Positions 52,667-62,086 of a stretch of 64,000 bases of DNA are shown piece by piece. Origin of the DNA: Henriciella mobilis (GTDB lineage: Bacteria > Pseudomonadota > Alphaproteobacteria > Caulobacterales > Hyphomonadaceae). The notes under the pieces were generated by a model that did no database searches, was not told where the DNA came from, and worked only from the letters and a program-made list of their open reading frames with translations. The position numbers were made by a program, and so were the translations under genes. Position 1 is the first letter of the stretch. Each line of letters starts with the position of its first letter. The stretch lies in the NCBI RefSeq assembly GCF_003576315.1, contig NZ_QWFZ01000039.1, forward strand, positions 336,967 through 400,966, read 5' to 3'.

Positions 52667-53746
52667 TCAGTTATAGCTCGCCTGCAGGCGGTGCGGCGAA
52701 AAAGCGCCCTCAGCTTCTGCATCGCCTTCGACCATGTCGGCGATGCGCGAAGCCGTTGCCGGCGCAAGCAGGATGCCATTGCGATGATGCGCGGCGGCGA
52801 CAAATTCACCGGGCGCCAATTCACCGATGACCGGCAGCCCGCCGGCCCGTTTCGGTCGCAGGCCTGCCCATGTCTCCAGGACCGGTGCATGCCTGAGCTC
52901 GGGCAGCACGGCTATGGCAGCATCCCGCAGCGCCTGTGTGGTGTCCGCCCTGACACCGGAATGGGCAAATGTTTCCTCGCTGGTCGCACCAATCACGACC
53001 CGGTCCGCCTTCGGCACGATGTAGCCTGATCCGAATCGCAAGACCTCAGCTGGCAAACCCGGCACGGGCTGCAGCGCCAGCGCCTGCCCTTTCACCAGTG
53101 CCTCGACGCCTGTCTCCCGGGTGCCGCGCGACCAGACGATCGCATCGAAACGGTCCCCGAGATCGTCTCTCGACGAAACAGCACGCCGCTCCATCCGGAA
53201 CCCGCCCTGTTCGCCATACCGCCGAAACGCCTGGAGCACCCGCCGATTGTCGACCTGGTGGTCATCCGGCAACTCGAGCACCGACTGCACTTTGGCCGAA
53301 ACACCTAGCCGGTCTCTCACCTCGGCTGTGCCGTGCCAGGCGAAACGGTGCCCGGCATCTGCAAGCGTGGCGGCCAGGCCTGCCAGACGATCATTTTCGT
53401 CTATCGTTCGCGCCAGCGCGAAGGTCGGCGCCGCACGATAACCGACCGGCATCCCGCTTTCGCAAGCCAGGTCGCGTGCGAACCCAGTCCAAAGGGCGGC
53501 GGACTCGTAACAAAGGCGCGCAAGCGGCGTACCGGCGCCGCCGCCATGGATCATGACTTCATAGGCCGGCGCGATCATGCCCGCCGCCGCCCAACTGGTG
53601 GAACGGTCCGGGCTGGCCGGGTCGAACACGGTGACCATGTGCCCACGGCGAGACAATTCCCTGGCGACCGACAGACCAATGATGCCGCCACCGACAACGG
53701 CGATACGGGCACGGCTGGTCTTTGCTGATGCCTCTGTTCCACTCAT
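52667..53746 (-). CDS. thiO: Glycine oxidase ThiO-like FAD-dependent amino acid oxidase
   Basis: The 359-residue protein has an N-terminal FAD-binding Rossmann motif VVGGGIIGLSVARELSRRG (17-35) and DAAO-like features: SWAAAGMIAPAYEV (50-63), GSGYIVPKADRVVIGATSEE and ETWAGLRPKRAGGLPVIGE, followed by HHRNGILLAPATA, the DAAO/ThiO C-terminal signature. ThiO oxidises glycine to the imine used for the thiazole ring of thiamine. thiG and thiS lie 6-8 kb away, supporting the call but not as an operon. Confidence 0.85.
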   Translation of the reverse strand: MSGTEASAKTSRARIAVVGGGIIGLSVARELSRRGHMVTVFDPASPDRSTSWAAAGMIAPAYEVMIHGGGAGTPLARLCYESAALWTGFARDLACESGMPVGYRAAPTFALARTIDENDRLAGLAATLADAGHRFAWHGTAEVRDRLGVSAKVQSVLELPDDHQVDNRRVLQAFRRYGEQGGFRMERRAVSSRDDLGDRFDAIVWSRGTRETGVEALVKGQALALQPVPGLPAEVLRFGSGYIVPKADRVVIGATSEETFAHSGVRADTTQALRDAAIAVLPELRHAPVLETWAGLRPKRAGGLPVIGELAPGEFVAAAHHRNGILLAPATASRIADMVEGDAEAEGAFSPHRLQASYN

Positions 53747-53841
53747 GAAGGCTAGTTAGGGGAAGCCTCCAGCCTTGAACAGTTTTCACGACGGCAAAAC
53801 TGGCGCGGTGGAGCAGGCTGAGACACTCTGCCTCGCCCTAG

Positions 53842-53859
53842 TTGCGATTGCTTCTCATT
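53842..53859. promoter_or_regulatory. Candidate Fur box before the iron ABC transporter
   Basis: TTGCGATTGCTTCTCATT, 18-35 bases before the fbpA ATG, differs at two positions of the core from the TTGCGAATNATTCTCA form I recall for Fur sites in alphaproteobacteria. It fits iron repression of the importer. Confidence 0.45.
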
Positions 53860-53876
53860 TGTGATTTAGCCTGCCT

Positions 53877-54971
53877 ATGTCGAATTTCATCCAGTCTCTG
53901 ACCTGTTTCGCAGCCGCCAGCCTGATCGCGGCCTGTTCCCCGTCCAGCCCAGATGCACCAGCATCCCCCGAAAGCGGAGAGTCCGCCGAAACCGCGGCCG
54001 TGGAGCCCGGCTCGAACGGGACGCTGCGCATCTATTCGGCGCGGCACTATGATTCCGACCGGCTGATGTATGAAGCGTTCGAGAACCAGACCGGCATTCG
54101 GGTCCTGTATCGCGAGGCGGGCGCCAACCAGTTGCTGGAGACGATGAAGGCCGAGGGCGCCAACAGCCCCGCCGATCTCATCATTGCTTCGGACGCCGGT
54201 GCGCTCTGGCGGTTCGAGGATGCCGGCCTGACCCAGGCCCTGCCCGAAGGCGAGTTTGAAAGCCGCATTCCGGCGCGCCTGCTGGACGACAAGCGCCAAT
54301 GGGTTGGCCTTGCCCGCCGCGTCCGGGGCGTCGCCTACGACCCTGAGCGCATTTCCCCGGATCAGGTCGATGAGTGGCAGGATCTTGCCGACCCGTCGCT
54401 TGAGGGCGAGATCTGCGTGCGCTCGTCCACGAACATCTACAACCTGTCCCTGATGGGCGAGATGATCGAACGATGGGGCGCCGATGAGGCGCAGGCCTGG
54501 GCGGAAGGTGTCGTGGCGAACATGGCGCGCGCCCCGCAGGGTGGCGACACCGACCAGATCGAGGCGGTCGCTGCCGGGCTTTGCGGCGTTGCGATCACCA
54601 ACCACTATTACTGGGTCCGCATGACCGAAAGCCGGTCTGATTCGACACGCGACGCCGCCCTGTCGACCCAGCTGACCTTCCCGACATTCGGGGAAGGCAC
54701 CAGCCACCACATCAACATCACCGGCGCGGCGCTGTCGGCGACGAGTAAGCAGCAGGCGCTCGCCGTGCAGTTCATCGAGTTCCTGCTTACCCCCGACGGC
54801 CAGGCTCGCCTGACCACCGAGACCAAGGAAATCCCGGTAATCGATGAGGCCGAGCGCCCGGCCGGGCTCGAGCGCATTCCGCAGGTCGGCGAGAGTGACA
54901 TGCGCCTCAGCGCGTTTGGCGAGCACCAGGCCGAAGCCCAGCGCATTTTCGACGAAGCAGGGTGGAACTAG
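53877..54971 (+). CDS. fbpA: Ferric-iron ABC transporter substrate-binding lipoprotein
   Basis: The 364-residue precursor has a lipoprotein signal MSNFIQSLTCFAAASLIAAC (lipobox LIAAC, C20), an acidic Ser/Pro-rich linker, and a periplasmic binding fold with LRIYSARHYDSDRLMYEAFE at its start and a tyrosine pair in TNHYYWVRM, the iron ligands of the FbpA/FutA family. It delivers Fe3+ to the permease encoded next. The start ATG lies after a candidate Fur box. The permease gene begins 13 bases after its stop. Confidence 0.93.
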   Translation: MSNFIQSLTCFAAASLIAACSPSSPDAPASPESGESAETAAVEPGSNGTLRIYSARHYDSDRLMYEAFENQTGIRVLYREAGANQLLETMKAEGANSPADLIIASDAGALWRFEDAGLTQALPEGEFESRIPARLLDDKRQWVGLARRVRGVAYDPERISPDQVDEWQDLADPSLEGEICVRSSTNIYNLSLMGEMIERWGADEAQAWAEGVVANMARAPQGGDTDQIEAVAAGLCGVAITNHYYWVRMTESRSDSTRDAALSTQLTFPTFGEGTSHHINITGAALSATSKQQALAVQFIEFLLTPDGQARLTTETKEIPVIDEAERPAGLERIPQVGESDMRLSAFGEHQAEAQRIFDEAGWN

Positions 54972-54984
54972 AGCACCACCATTG

Positions 54985-56604
54985 ATGCAACCGACAGCCC
55001 GCCACCTCCCAGCCATCCGGCTCAGCGCCTCGGCGCTGACGACGCTGGTGGCGGCGCTGCTGATCGGCGCACCGGTCATCGCTGCGCTGCTGACCGGTCT
55101 TTTCGGCGGCGGCGGTGAGGCCTGGTCGCATATCGTCTCGACCCAGCTCTTCGGCTACACTTTCACGACGCTTGGCGTGCTGCTGCTGACAACCGTGTTC
55201 ATCCTACTGCTGGCCGTGCCGGCGGCATGGTTCGTCAGCCTGTTTGACTTTCCGGGCCGCGGCATCTTCGAGTGGGCGCTCATCCTCCCGCTGGCGGCGC
55301 CCGGTTATGTCCTCGCCTATGCCTGGGCCGATATCATGGAGGTGGGCGGCCCGCTGCAGTCTGTCCTGCGCGATGTGACGGGCCTTTCGGCCCGCGATTA
55401 CTGGTTTCCAAATCTCTACAGCGCCCCCGGCCTGTCCTTCGTCATGGCGTGCGCGCTTTTCCCCTATGTCTATCTCACCGCGCGGGCTGCTTTCTCCAAC
55501 CTGTCTCTGTGTACAATAGAAGCCGCCAGGAGCCTCGGCGCGTCTCCGGCGCGTATCTTCATCAATGTCGTCCTCCCGTCTGCCCGCCCCGCCATCTTCG
55601 CAGGACTGGCGCTCGCGCTGATGGAAACCGCCGCAGACTATGGCGCGGCGAGCTATCTCGGCGTACAGACGCTGAGCGTCGGCATCTTCCGGGCCTGGCA
55701 CAGCTTCAGCGAACCAGCCGTCGCCGCGCGCCTCGCCTTCCTTCTTATCCTTATCGCTTTCGGCCTGCAGCTGATCGAACGGCGCTCACGCGGGCGCGGC
55801 AGCGTGCAGCAGACGGCAACACGCTGGCGCACACCGAAACGGCGCAAGCTCAGCCGCCAGGCGGGTCTTATGGTTGCAGCCGGCTGCTTCGCGATCCTGC
55901 TCATGGCCTTCATCCTGCCGGTCACGCGCCTCGTCTGGGTCAGCGTCGAGACAGGTATCGGCCAGAAAGCCATCCTGCGGCCTTTCCTCAATTCGTTGGT
56001 CCTGGCCGCTGCGGGCTCCGCGCTTGCCTTCGTGCTGGCCGTCACCGTGGTTGTCGGCGCGCGCCAGAACCGGTTCAGCCAACTGATCGGGCGGATCGCT
56101 GCCGGCGCGGGATACGCCGCCCCCGGTATCGTTCTGGCGCTGGGCGCGCTGTTCATCCTGTCCTGGACGGGCTTTTCGGTGGCCGGCCCGGCTGCGCTGG
56201 TCTTCCTGGTCTGGATCTATGCCAGCCGTTTCACGGCAGCTGGGGCCGAACCCCTGAGTGCGGCCTTCTCCCGCGCCCCGGCCAGCCTCGGCAATGCCGC
56301 CCGCAGCCTCGGCGCCAACCGTTTCCAGCGCCTTGTCCGGGTTGACCTACCGGTCGCGATGTCCGGCGCAGCGGCCGCGTCCATCATCCTCTTTGTCGAG
56401 ATGCTGAAGGAACTGCCGGCGACGCTGATGCTGCGTCCCTTCAACTGGGACACGCTGGCCGTCCAGGCCCACGCCTATGCGAGCGATGAGCGGCTCGCGG
56501 CGGCAACCCTGCCATCCCTTCTCATTACGCTGGCTGGACTCGGGCCTGTCATCCTGCTGTCAGTGCAGCTCACCAAAGCTGGTGAGTCGAGGGCAGCTGG
56601 ATGA
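54985..56604 (+). CDS. fbpB: Ferric-iron ABC transporter permease (two-domain)
   Basis: The 539-residue inner-membrane protein contains two fused binding-protein-dependent permease domains, each with an EAA loop: the first IEAARSLGASPARIFINVVLP, the second LGNAARSLGANRFQRLVRVDLP. About twelve hydrophobic helices are visible. It moves iron from the lipoprotein to the cytoplasm. ATG 54985 lacks a good ribosome binding site; translation is probably coupled with fbpA. It overlaps fbpC by ATGA. Confidence 0.93.
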   Translation: MQPTARHLPAIRLSASALTTLVAALLIGAPVIAALLTGLFGGGGEAWSHIVSTQLFGYTFTTLGVLLLTTVFILLLAVPAAWFVSLFDFPGRGIFEWALILPLAAPGYVLAYAWADIMEVGGPLQSVLRDVTGLSARDYWFPNLYSAPGLSFVMACALFPYVYLTARAAFSNLSLCTIEAARSLGASPARIFINVVLPSARPAIFAGLALALMETAADYGAASYLGVQTLSVGIFRAWHSFSEPAVAARLAFLLILIAFGLQLIERRSRGRGSVQQTATRWRTPKRRKLSRQAGLMVAAGCFAILLMAFILPVTRLVWVSVETGIGQKAILRPFLNSLVLAAAGSALAFVLAVTVVVGARQNRFSQLIGRIAAGAGYAAPGIVLALGALFILSWTGFSVAGPAALVFLVWIYASRFTAAGAEPLSAAFSRAPASLGNAARSLGANRFQRLVRVDLPVAMSGAAAASIILFVEMLKELPATLMLRPFNWDTLAVQAHAYASDERLAAATLPSLLITLAGLGPVILLSVQLTKAGESRAAG

Positions 56605-57620
56605 ATGAACTTCTCCCATTGAAGGCGGTTGGCGTCAGCCGTTTCTATGAAGGCACGCCGGTCGTCAATGAAGCCTCACTGACGCTGGAGCCGGGCAAGA
56701 TCACCGCCCTGCTCGGCCAGTCCGGCGCGGGCAAATCGACTTTGCTTCGGCTCTTTGCCGGGCTGGAGCCGGTCGATGCCGGCGAAATCCTGCTGGGCGA
56801 CAAGGTCCTGTCCTCGACATCGACCCACGTCCCGGCAGAGAGCCGCTCGATCGGCCTGATCTTCCAGGACTTTGCGCTCTTTCCGCACCTCAATGCGCTC
56901 GACAATGTCGGTTTTGGCCTGAAGGGAATGACGAAAGAGGCCCGGCGCAGGGAATCGGGCGAGTGGCTGGAGCGCCTCGGCCTGTCTCACCGGGCGAAAG
57001 CCTATCCGCACCAGCTTTCCGGCGGCGAACAGCAGCGCGTCTCGATTGCGCGGGCGCTGGCTGCCAAGCCCGTCGCCATCCTGATGGATGAACCATTCTC
57101 CGGTCTCGATGTGACGCTGAAATCCGAAGTCCGGCGCATTGCCCTTGCCGCGGTTTCCGAGGCCGGCATTCCCGCCCTTCTCGTCAGTCACGATGCCGCC
57201 GAAGCCATGCGGGATGCGGACCGGATCGCGGTCATGCGCAAGGGCGTCATCTTGCAGGAAGACACACCCGAAGCGCTCTACCTCAATCCGACATCCCTGC
57301 CTGTGGCGCGGGCACTTGGCCCCCTGTTCCCTGTCGCCCGGGCAGACCTGCCGGAAGCGTGGGCGACGAAGCTTCCCGAGGCTGATTCCTATTGCCTCCG
57401 TCCTGAAGCGATCCGGCTGTCAGGCGATGAGAGCGGGGTTCCGATGGAGGTTGTCTCCGCGCAGCGCACCTCCGCCCTGATGGAACTCAAACTGAAATAC
57501 AACGGCCACGACACGCTTCGCGGGATTGGTATCGGGGCGCGCCGGCCGTCGCCCGGCGAAATGGTCAAGGTGACGCTATCGCCCGAATTCGTGTTCTGCC
57601 TGCCGCCGGAATCGGCCTGA
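56601..57620 (+). CDS. fbpC: Ferric-iron ABC transporter ATP-binding protein
   Basis: The 339-residue ATPase has Walker A GQSGAGKST (39-47), a Q-loop, the signature LSGGEQQRVSIARAL near 137-151, Walker B ILMDEPFSGLD and a conserved LLVSHDAAEAM switch histidine. The C-terminal TOBE-like domain includes DSYCLRPEAIRLSGDESG. It drives the importer formed with FbpB and FbpA, and its ATG overlaps the fbpB stop. Confidence 0.94.
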   Translation: MNELLPLKAVGVSRFYEGTPVVNEASLTLEPGKITALLGQSGAGKSTLLRLFAGLEPVDAGEILLGDKVLSSTSTHVPAESRSIGLIFQDFALFPHLNALDNVGFGLKGMTKEARRRESGEWLERLGLSHRAKAYPHQLSGGEQQRVSIARALAAKPVAILMDEPFSGLDVTLKSEVRRIALAAVSEAGIPALLVSHDAAEAMRDADRIAVMRKGVILQEDTPEALYLNPTSLPVARALGPLFPVARADLPEAWATKLPEADSYCLRPEAIRLSGDESGVPMEVVSAQRTSALMELKLKYNGHDTLRGIGIGARRPSPGEMVKVTLSPEFVFCLPPESA

Positions 57621-57704
57621 CAATTCGTTGAAGGCATGCAGCGATGTCTCGCCTTCGCCGTATTCTTTCACTAGGTTCGAAGCCAGCAACCAATCAGGCA
57701 GATC

Positions 57705-59066
57705 ATGAAATTCTCCTTCCTGAGACCCATCATCGCCGCTGTCGGGGCGCTCGCCTTCGTCGCAACAGCATCGGCGCAGAGCCTGATCCGCGATGCGGAA
57801 ATCGAGACGACACTGCGCGAATGGACAGACCCGATCCTCGAGGTCGCCGGCCTCAACCCGTCGGATGTCGACCTCTACATCATCAATGACCCCAGCCTGA
57901 ATGCCTTCGTCGCCAACGGCCAGAAGATCCACCTTCATACCGGCCTGCTGATCGCGGCGGAGACACCGGGACAGGTAAAGGGCGTCATTGCGCATGAGAC
58001 CTGCCATATTGCGTGCGGGCACTCGATTTCCCGGACCCGGGCTGCGCAGGTCGCCTCGCGCCCGGCCCTGGTCTCGATCGGGCTCGGCGTGCTGGCCATT
58101 GCGGCGGGCGCCGGTGATGCTGGCGCGGCCCTGATTGCCAGCTCCCAGCAATTCGCCGCCCTGAACTTCTTCGTGCACACGCGCGCGGAGGAAGCGACCG
58201 CCGATGCGGCTGCGGTTTCCTATCTCGCCGCACTCGGCCAGTCGCCGCGCGGCATGGTCGAATTCTTCGAGAATTATCGTTACCAGGAAGTGCTGTCCGA
58301 AGCGCGCCGTTACCCGTATTTCCGCTCCCACCCGCTGGCCTCCGACCGGATCCGTACAACCCGGCAGCTGGCCCAGGAAACCGGCCTCATGGATGTGCCG
58401 CCGGACCCGAAGACGCAACGCGAGTTCGACCTGATGCAAGCCAAGCTGATCGGCTTCCTGGAACCGCTGGCGCGCGTTTATCAAAAGTATCCGCGCTCGG
58501 ACAAAAGCGAAGCGGCCCGCTATGCCCGGGCCATTGCGTCGATGCAGTCGTCGGATCTGGCGGGAACCTTGTCTGAAGTCGATTCCCTTCTCGAGGAGTT
58601 TCCCGAGAACCCGTACTATTGGGAGCTGAAGGGCCAGGCCCTGTTCGAAATGGGCAAGCCCGCCGAATCGGTCGCGCCGCATGCGAAGTCGCTGGAATAC
58701 CTTCCCGGTCATCCGCTGCTGCTGATCAACTATGCCCGCTCGCTCATTGCGCGCGGTGAGGAAGGCGATGTGAAAGCCGGCGAGAATGCGCTGCGCGACG
58801 CGCTGATCAAGGAGCCGCAGAACTCCTTCGCCTGGTCGCAGCTCGCCATTGCGCTCGAAAAGCAGGGCCGCCGGGCCGAGGCCGAACTCGCGACGGCTGA
58901 GTCGGCTTACAATATCGGGGACTACCAGCGGGCTTATATCTTTGCCGGGCGCGCTGCGCAGGATCTCGAGCCGAACACGCCAGATGCCCGCCGCGCCAAT
59001 GACATCCGCAATGTCACAGACCCGGCCCTTCCCGAGAATGAGGGCTACTGGCGCCGCCGGGGCTAG
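57705..59066 (+). CDS. M48 metalloprotease with TPR repeats (BepA/YfgC-like)
   Basis: The 453-residue precursor has a signal peptide MKFSFLRPIIAAVGALAFVA, an M48 peptidase domain with the zinc motif H97-E-T-C-H101 and a later glutamate in AEEATADAAAV (third ligand, about 153), and a C-terminal TPR-rich helical part (about 290-440). BepA-type proteins are periplasmic and clear or assemble outer-membrane proteins. Proximity to dsbA and aroQ is its usual alphaproteobacterial position. Confidence 0.92.
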   Translation: MKFSFLRPIIAAVGALAFVATASAQSLIRDAEIETTLREWTDPILEVAGLNPSDVDLYIINDPSLNAFVANGQKIHLHTGLLIAAETPGQVKGVIAHETCHIACGHSISRTRAAQVASRPALVSIGLGVLAIAAGAGDAGAALIASSQQFAALNFFVHTRAEEATADAAAVSYLAALGQSPRGMVEFFENYRYQEVLSEARRYPYFRSHPLASDRIRTTRQLAQETGLMDVPPDPKTQREFDLMQAKLIGFLEPLARVYQKYPRSDKSEAARYARAIASMQSSDLAGTLSEVDSLLEEFPENPYYWELKGQALFEMGKPAESVAPHAKSLEYLPGHPLLLINYARSLIARGEEGDVKAGENALRDALIKEPQNSFAWSQLAIALEKQGRRAEAELATAESAYNIGDYQRAYIFAGRAAQDLEPNTPDARRANDIRNVTDPALPENEGYWRRRG

Positions 59067-59191
59067 ACCGTATCCTCAGGCCTTTGGGTACTTCACCCCA
59101 TTGTGAACCTGCATTGCAGACCGCATTGATGTAATTGAAAGTTTTGTTGTCTAGGAGACGCGGGCTGTTCCGCCCCAGCTCAGGAGTAATC

Positions 59192-59941
59192 ATGGCTACC
59201 AGAATGAAATCCGGCCTTCTCGCCACTGCCGTATTTGCAGCATCTGCCTGCGCACAAGGGGGCGGCGAAACCTCATTGAACCGGGCCGAGATCGAAGAGA
59301 TCGTACACGAATACATTCTGGAGAATCCCGAAATAATCGAGGAAGCCCTGATCCGTCTTTCGCAACAAGCCGATGCCCGCGAGGCCGAAGCTGTCCGTGA
59401 AAACATCCGCGCCAATTACGACGCCATCTACAATAGCGATGACGACTACGCGATCGGGCCGGAGGATGCACCGGTGACGGTCGTCGAATTCTTCGATTAT
59501 CGCTGCAGCTTCTGCAAGCGTTCGCTCGACTGGACGATGGCTCTGCCTGAAGACTATGAGGGCAAGGTCCGAGTGGTGTTCAAGGACTTGCCGATTCTCA
59601 GCCCCGAAAGTGAAAAGGCCGCCCTCGCCGCGCTCGCAGCCGGCCAGCAGGGCAAGTATACCGAGATGCACCTCGAGCTCATGGAACTGGACAATTCCAC
59701 CGGCTTTGACCCGGAAGACATCGATGCCGCCGCAGAGCGCGCAGGTGTCGATGTCGCTCAGATGCGCGAGGACATGGATTCGGTTCGGCTGAAGAAGATC
59801 ATCGCGGACAATAAGAGCCTGGCGCGCAAGCTGAACGTGGATGGCACACCGGCCTTCTTCATCGGCGAAGCCGTCGTCCCGGGCGCGAATCGCGAGATGG
59901 TCAACAATCTGATCCGCGACGAGCTGTCGAAGGACAGCTGA
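59192..59941 (+). CDS. DsbA-family thiol-disulfide protein
   Basis: The 249-residue precursor has an N-terminal export signal (MATRMKSGLLATAVFAASAC; a lipobox would be weak), a helical N-terminal extension (about 28-80) and a thioredoxin fold with active-site C105-S-F-C108 in FFDYRCSFCKR and the cis-proline in VDGTPAFFIG. It oxidises or isomerises cysteines in periplasmic proteins. AGGAG lies upstream of ATG 59192. It ends four bases before the convergent thiG. Confidence 0.92.
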   Translation: MATRMKSGLLATAVFAASACAQGGGETSLNRAEIEEIVHEYILENPEIIEEALIRLSQQADAREAEAVRENIRANYDAIYNSDDDYAIGPEDAPVTVVEFFDYRCSFCKRSLDWTMALPEDYEGKVRVVFKDLPILSPESEKAALAALAAGQQGKYTEMHLELMELDNSTGFDPEDIDAAAERAGVDVAQMREDMDSVRLKKIIADNKSLARKLNVDGTPAFFIGEAVVPGANREMVNNLIRDELSKDS

Positions 59942-59944
59942 GGT

Positions 59945-60718
59945 CTAGATCAGCCCGGCCAGGGGCGAACTTGGGTCTGCATAGCGCTTGCGGCCCATGC
60001 GGCCAGCCAGATAGGCCTCACGGCCGGCAAGGACGGCATGCTTCATCGCGCGCGCCATGCGGACAGGGTCTTTCGCTTCGGCGATGGCCGTGTTCATCAA
60101 CACCCCGTCGCAGCCGAGTTCCATGGCGATGGCTGCATCGGAGGCCGTTCCAACGCCGGCATCGACGATGACCGGCACACGCGCATTCTCCACGATGAGC
60201 CGGATGTTGAGCGGGTTCTGGATACCAAGGCCTGAGCCGATCAGGCTGCCGAGCGGCATGATGGCGCAGCAGCCCACATCTTCCAGTTTCTTGGCATAGA
60301 CCGGATCGTCGGAGCAGTAGACCATGACCTGGAAGCCGTCGGCGATCAGCGCCTTGGCCGCTGACAGCGTCTCTTCCATGTCCGGGTAAAGCGTCTTCTG
60401 GTCCGACAGGACTTCGAGCTTGACGAGATCCCAGCCGCCCGCTTCCCGCGCCAGGCGCAGCGTGCGCACCGCATCGTCAGCGGTAAAGCAACCGGCGGTG
60501 TTTGGGAGGTATGTGAATTCGTCGGGCTTCACATGATCCTGCAGACGTTCCTCGTCCGGATTGCTCCAGTTCACACGGCGCAGCGCTACCGTCACCATTT
60601 CAGCACCGGCCGCGCGGGCGGCTTCGGCATTCTGCGCGTAGGACTTGTACTTTCCAGTCCCGATGATGAGACGCGAGGTGTACTCGCGTCCGGCAATCTT
60701 GAGCGTATCGTCTGTCAT
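59945..60718 (-). CDS. thiG: Thiazole synthase ThiG
   Basis: The 257-residue TIM-barrel enzyme forms the thiazole phosphate of thiamine from deoxyxylulose 5-phosphate, the ThiS thiocarboxylate and iminoglycine. Motifs are [13 protein letters not shown], the Schiff-base lysine in LVKLEVLSD (about 99-107), [17 protein letters not shown] and [20 protein letters not shown], all strong family signatures. It lies in reverse orientation inside the M48-dsbA-aroQ-accBC block. Confidence 0.96.
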   Translation of the reverse strand: MTDDTLKIAGREYTSRLIIGTGKYKSYAQNAEAARAAGAEMVTVALRRVNWSNPDEERLQDHVKPDEFTYLPNTAGCFTADDAVRTLRLAREAGGWDLVKLEVLSDQKTLYPDMEETLSAAKALIADGFQVMVYCSDDPVYAKKLEDVGCCAIMPLGSLIGSGLGIQNPLNIRLIVENARVPVIVDAGVGTASDAAIAMELGCDGVLMNTAIAEAKDPVRMARAMKHAVLAGREAYLAGRMGRKRYADPSSPLAGLI

Positions 60719-60783
60719 CAGGGCTAGTTAGAAAACAATGCCTGCCAAGGCTAGGCCCCGGGACGTCAGAACTGACATGCAGA

Positions 60784-61281
60784 TCAGGCCAGGCCGAACT
60801 TTTCCGGATTCTCCCGGATGTAGGCCTCAAGCTTCGGCAGGCCTTTGCGAAGTCCCGACTTCATCTGGCCCGAGATTAGAGGACCGAGAAAGAGCGGCGC
60901 CTTCGCGCGGAAATACCAGTCCATCCTGCACCCGTCAGCGGTGGGGTGAACCTGGTAATCCTCGACTCCGGCTTTCAGCGGCAGCGTGGTGCGATCAAAG
61001 CGGAAGGCCATGCGCCGGCCTTCGTCCCAGGCGAAGAAGACTTCTTCCACCACCTGCTTTCCAATCCAGACCGTGCGTGTGGTGCCGACACCGAACGGTT
61101 TCGGTGATGTCCATTCAACTTTTGTGATCGGAAGCCATTTCGTCCAAGTCTCGCCATCCAGCAGCGCATTCCAGACCACCTGCGGCGGCAGGGAAAACTC
61201 ATGCGATACGGACTGCACCTTGGCATCGTCCGCCAGGTAGGCTTCGCCCACCTCATCAAGCTTCTTCGGTTCTTTTGCCAT
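60784..61281 (-). CDS. SRPBCC (START/Bet v1-like) family protein
   Basis: The 165-residue protein has the SRPBCC helix-grip fold: VSHEFSLPPQVVWNALLDGETWTKWLP near the N-terminus, then a run of beta strands including WIGKQVVEEVFFAWDEGRRMAFRF and a long C-terminal helix (SGLRKGLPKLEAYIREN). Such proteins bind hydrophobic ligands or act as cyclases. The role is unknown. It lies between thiS and thiG on the same strand. ATG 61281 is preceded by GGGAGCGGGAAG. Confidence 0.8.
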   Translation of the reverse strand: MAKEPKKLDEVGEAYLADDAKVQSVSHEFSLPPQVVWNALLDGETWTKWLPITKVEWTSPKPFGVGTTRTVWIGKQVVEEVFFAWDEGRRMAFRFDRTTLPLKAGVEDYQVHPTADGCRMDWYFRAKAPLFLGPLISGQMKSGLRKGLPKLEAYIRENPEKFGLA

Positions 61282-61374
61282 CTTCCCGCTCCCGTTGCCC
61301 AAAGGTGTCACCGGCCTAACACCATGCGCGGCAGCGCAAAAGACAGACCGTAACGGAAGCCAGACGCTACTGCC

Positions 61375-61575
61375 TCAGCCGCCGCCGACGAACTGCACGA
61401 CTTCGAGCCGGTCGCCATCCTTGAGCGATGTCTCGGCGTGTTTCGATTTGGGGATGATCTCCCGGTTGAGCTCGATGGCGATGCCGCGCGGGTCGTCGGT
61501 CAGTTTCGCGACCAGGTCGCTCACGCTGGCGCCAGTATCGATTTCAAACGGGTCGCCATTGACGAAAACCTGCAT
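61375..61575 (-). CDS. thiS: Sulfur carrier protein ThiS
   Basis: A 66-residue beta-grasp (ubiquitin-like) protein, [20 protein letters not shown] at the start and [13 protein letters not shown] at the end. The C-terminal Gly-Gly is adenylated and thiocarboxylated to donate sulfur to ThiG. ATG 61575 has AGGGAG nine bases upstream. Its start diverges from that of aroQ across 66 bases. Confidence 0.93.
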   Translation of the reverse strand: MQVFVNGDPFEIDTGASVSDLVAKLTDDPRGIAIELNREIIPKSKHAETSLKDGDRLEVVQFVGGG

Positions 61576-61641
61576 TTCATCTCGCTCCCTTGTTCGCGAA
61601 TGGCTTGCCTTGCCAGAAGAAGCAGCGCAAGAACCCTCACC

Positions 61642-62073
61642 ATGACAAAGCCGGTGTACGTCCTGAACGGACCCAATCTCAACCTCCTTGGCACACGCGA
61701 ACCGGAGATCTACGGCTCGCAGACGCTGGACGACATTCGCGACTCGCTCGTTGAAGCAGCGAATGGGCGCGCGATTGAGTTCCGTCAGACGAACGGCGAA
61801 GGTGAACTGGTGACCTGGGTCCAGGAAGCCTCGCGCAGCGCATCCGCGCTGATTATCAATGCCGGTGCATATACGCACACCTCGGTTGCACTGCACGATG
61901 CACTGCGCGCTTGCACCGTGCCGATCATTGAGGTTCACCTGTCTAATCCGGCGGCGAGGGAAGCCTTCCGCCTGACTAACTATGTAGCCCCAACTGCTAC
62001 AGCAACGATTGCAGGACTAGGGGCACGCGGTTATCACTTCGCTCTTGAAGCCGCGATAAAAATGACAGCTTGA
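61642..62073 (+). CDS. aroQ: Type II 3-dehydroquinate dehydratase
   Basis: The 143-residue enzyme removes water from 3-dehydroquinate in the shikimate pathway. It starts [20 protein letters not shown] (family start, with the catalytic tyrosine/arginine loop near REPEIYG) and has [17 protein letters not shown], with the [12 protein letters not shown] segment. It forms dodecamers. It precedes accB by 13 bases. An upstream extension from 61438 is antisense to thiS and not supported. Confidence 0.95.
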   Translation: MTKPVYVLNGPNLNLLGTREPEIYGSQTLDDIRDSLVEAANGRAIEFRQTNGEGELVTWVQEASRSASALIINAGAYTHTSVALHDALRACTVPIIEVHLSNPAAREAFRLTNYVAPTATATIAGLGARGYHFALEAAIKMTA

Positions 62074-62086
62074 GGACACCGATTTC

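Noticed and set aside
53795-53876. Possible TPP riboswitch, because of a GGCTGAGACACTC stretch near thiO
   Set aside because: The CTGAGA element is present, but the second conserved half (the CCTGATCTGG/GCCAGCG type) is missing, and the strand leads to fbpA rather than a thiamine gene. A similar stretch near 8370 fails for the same reason.
53838-55079. 413-codon minus-strand frame opposite fbpA
   Set aside because: Overlaps the fbpA promoter region and coding sequence; no domain visible.
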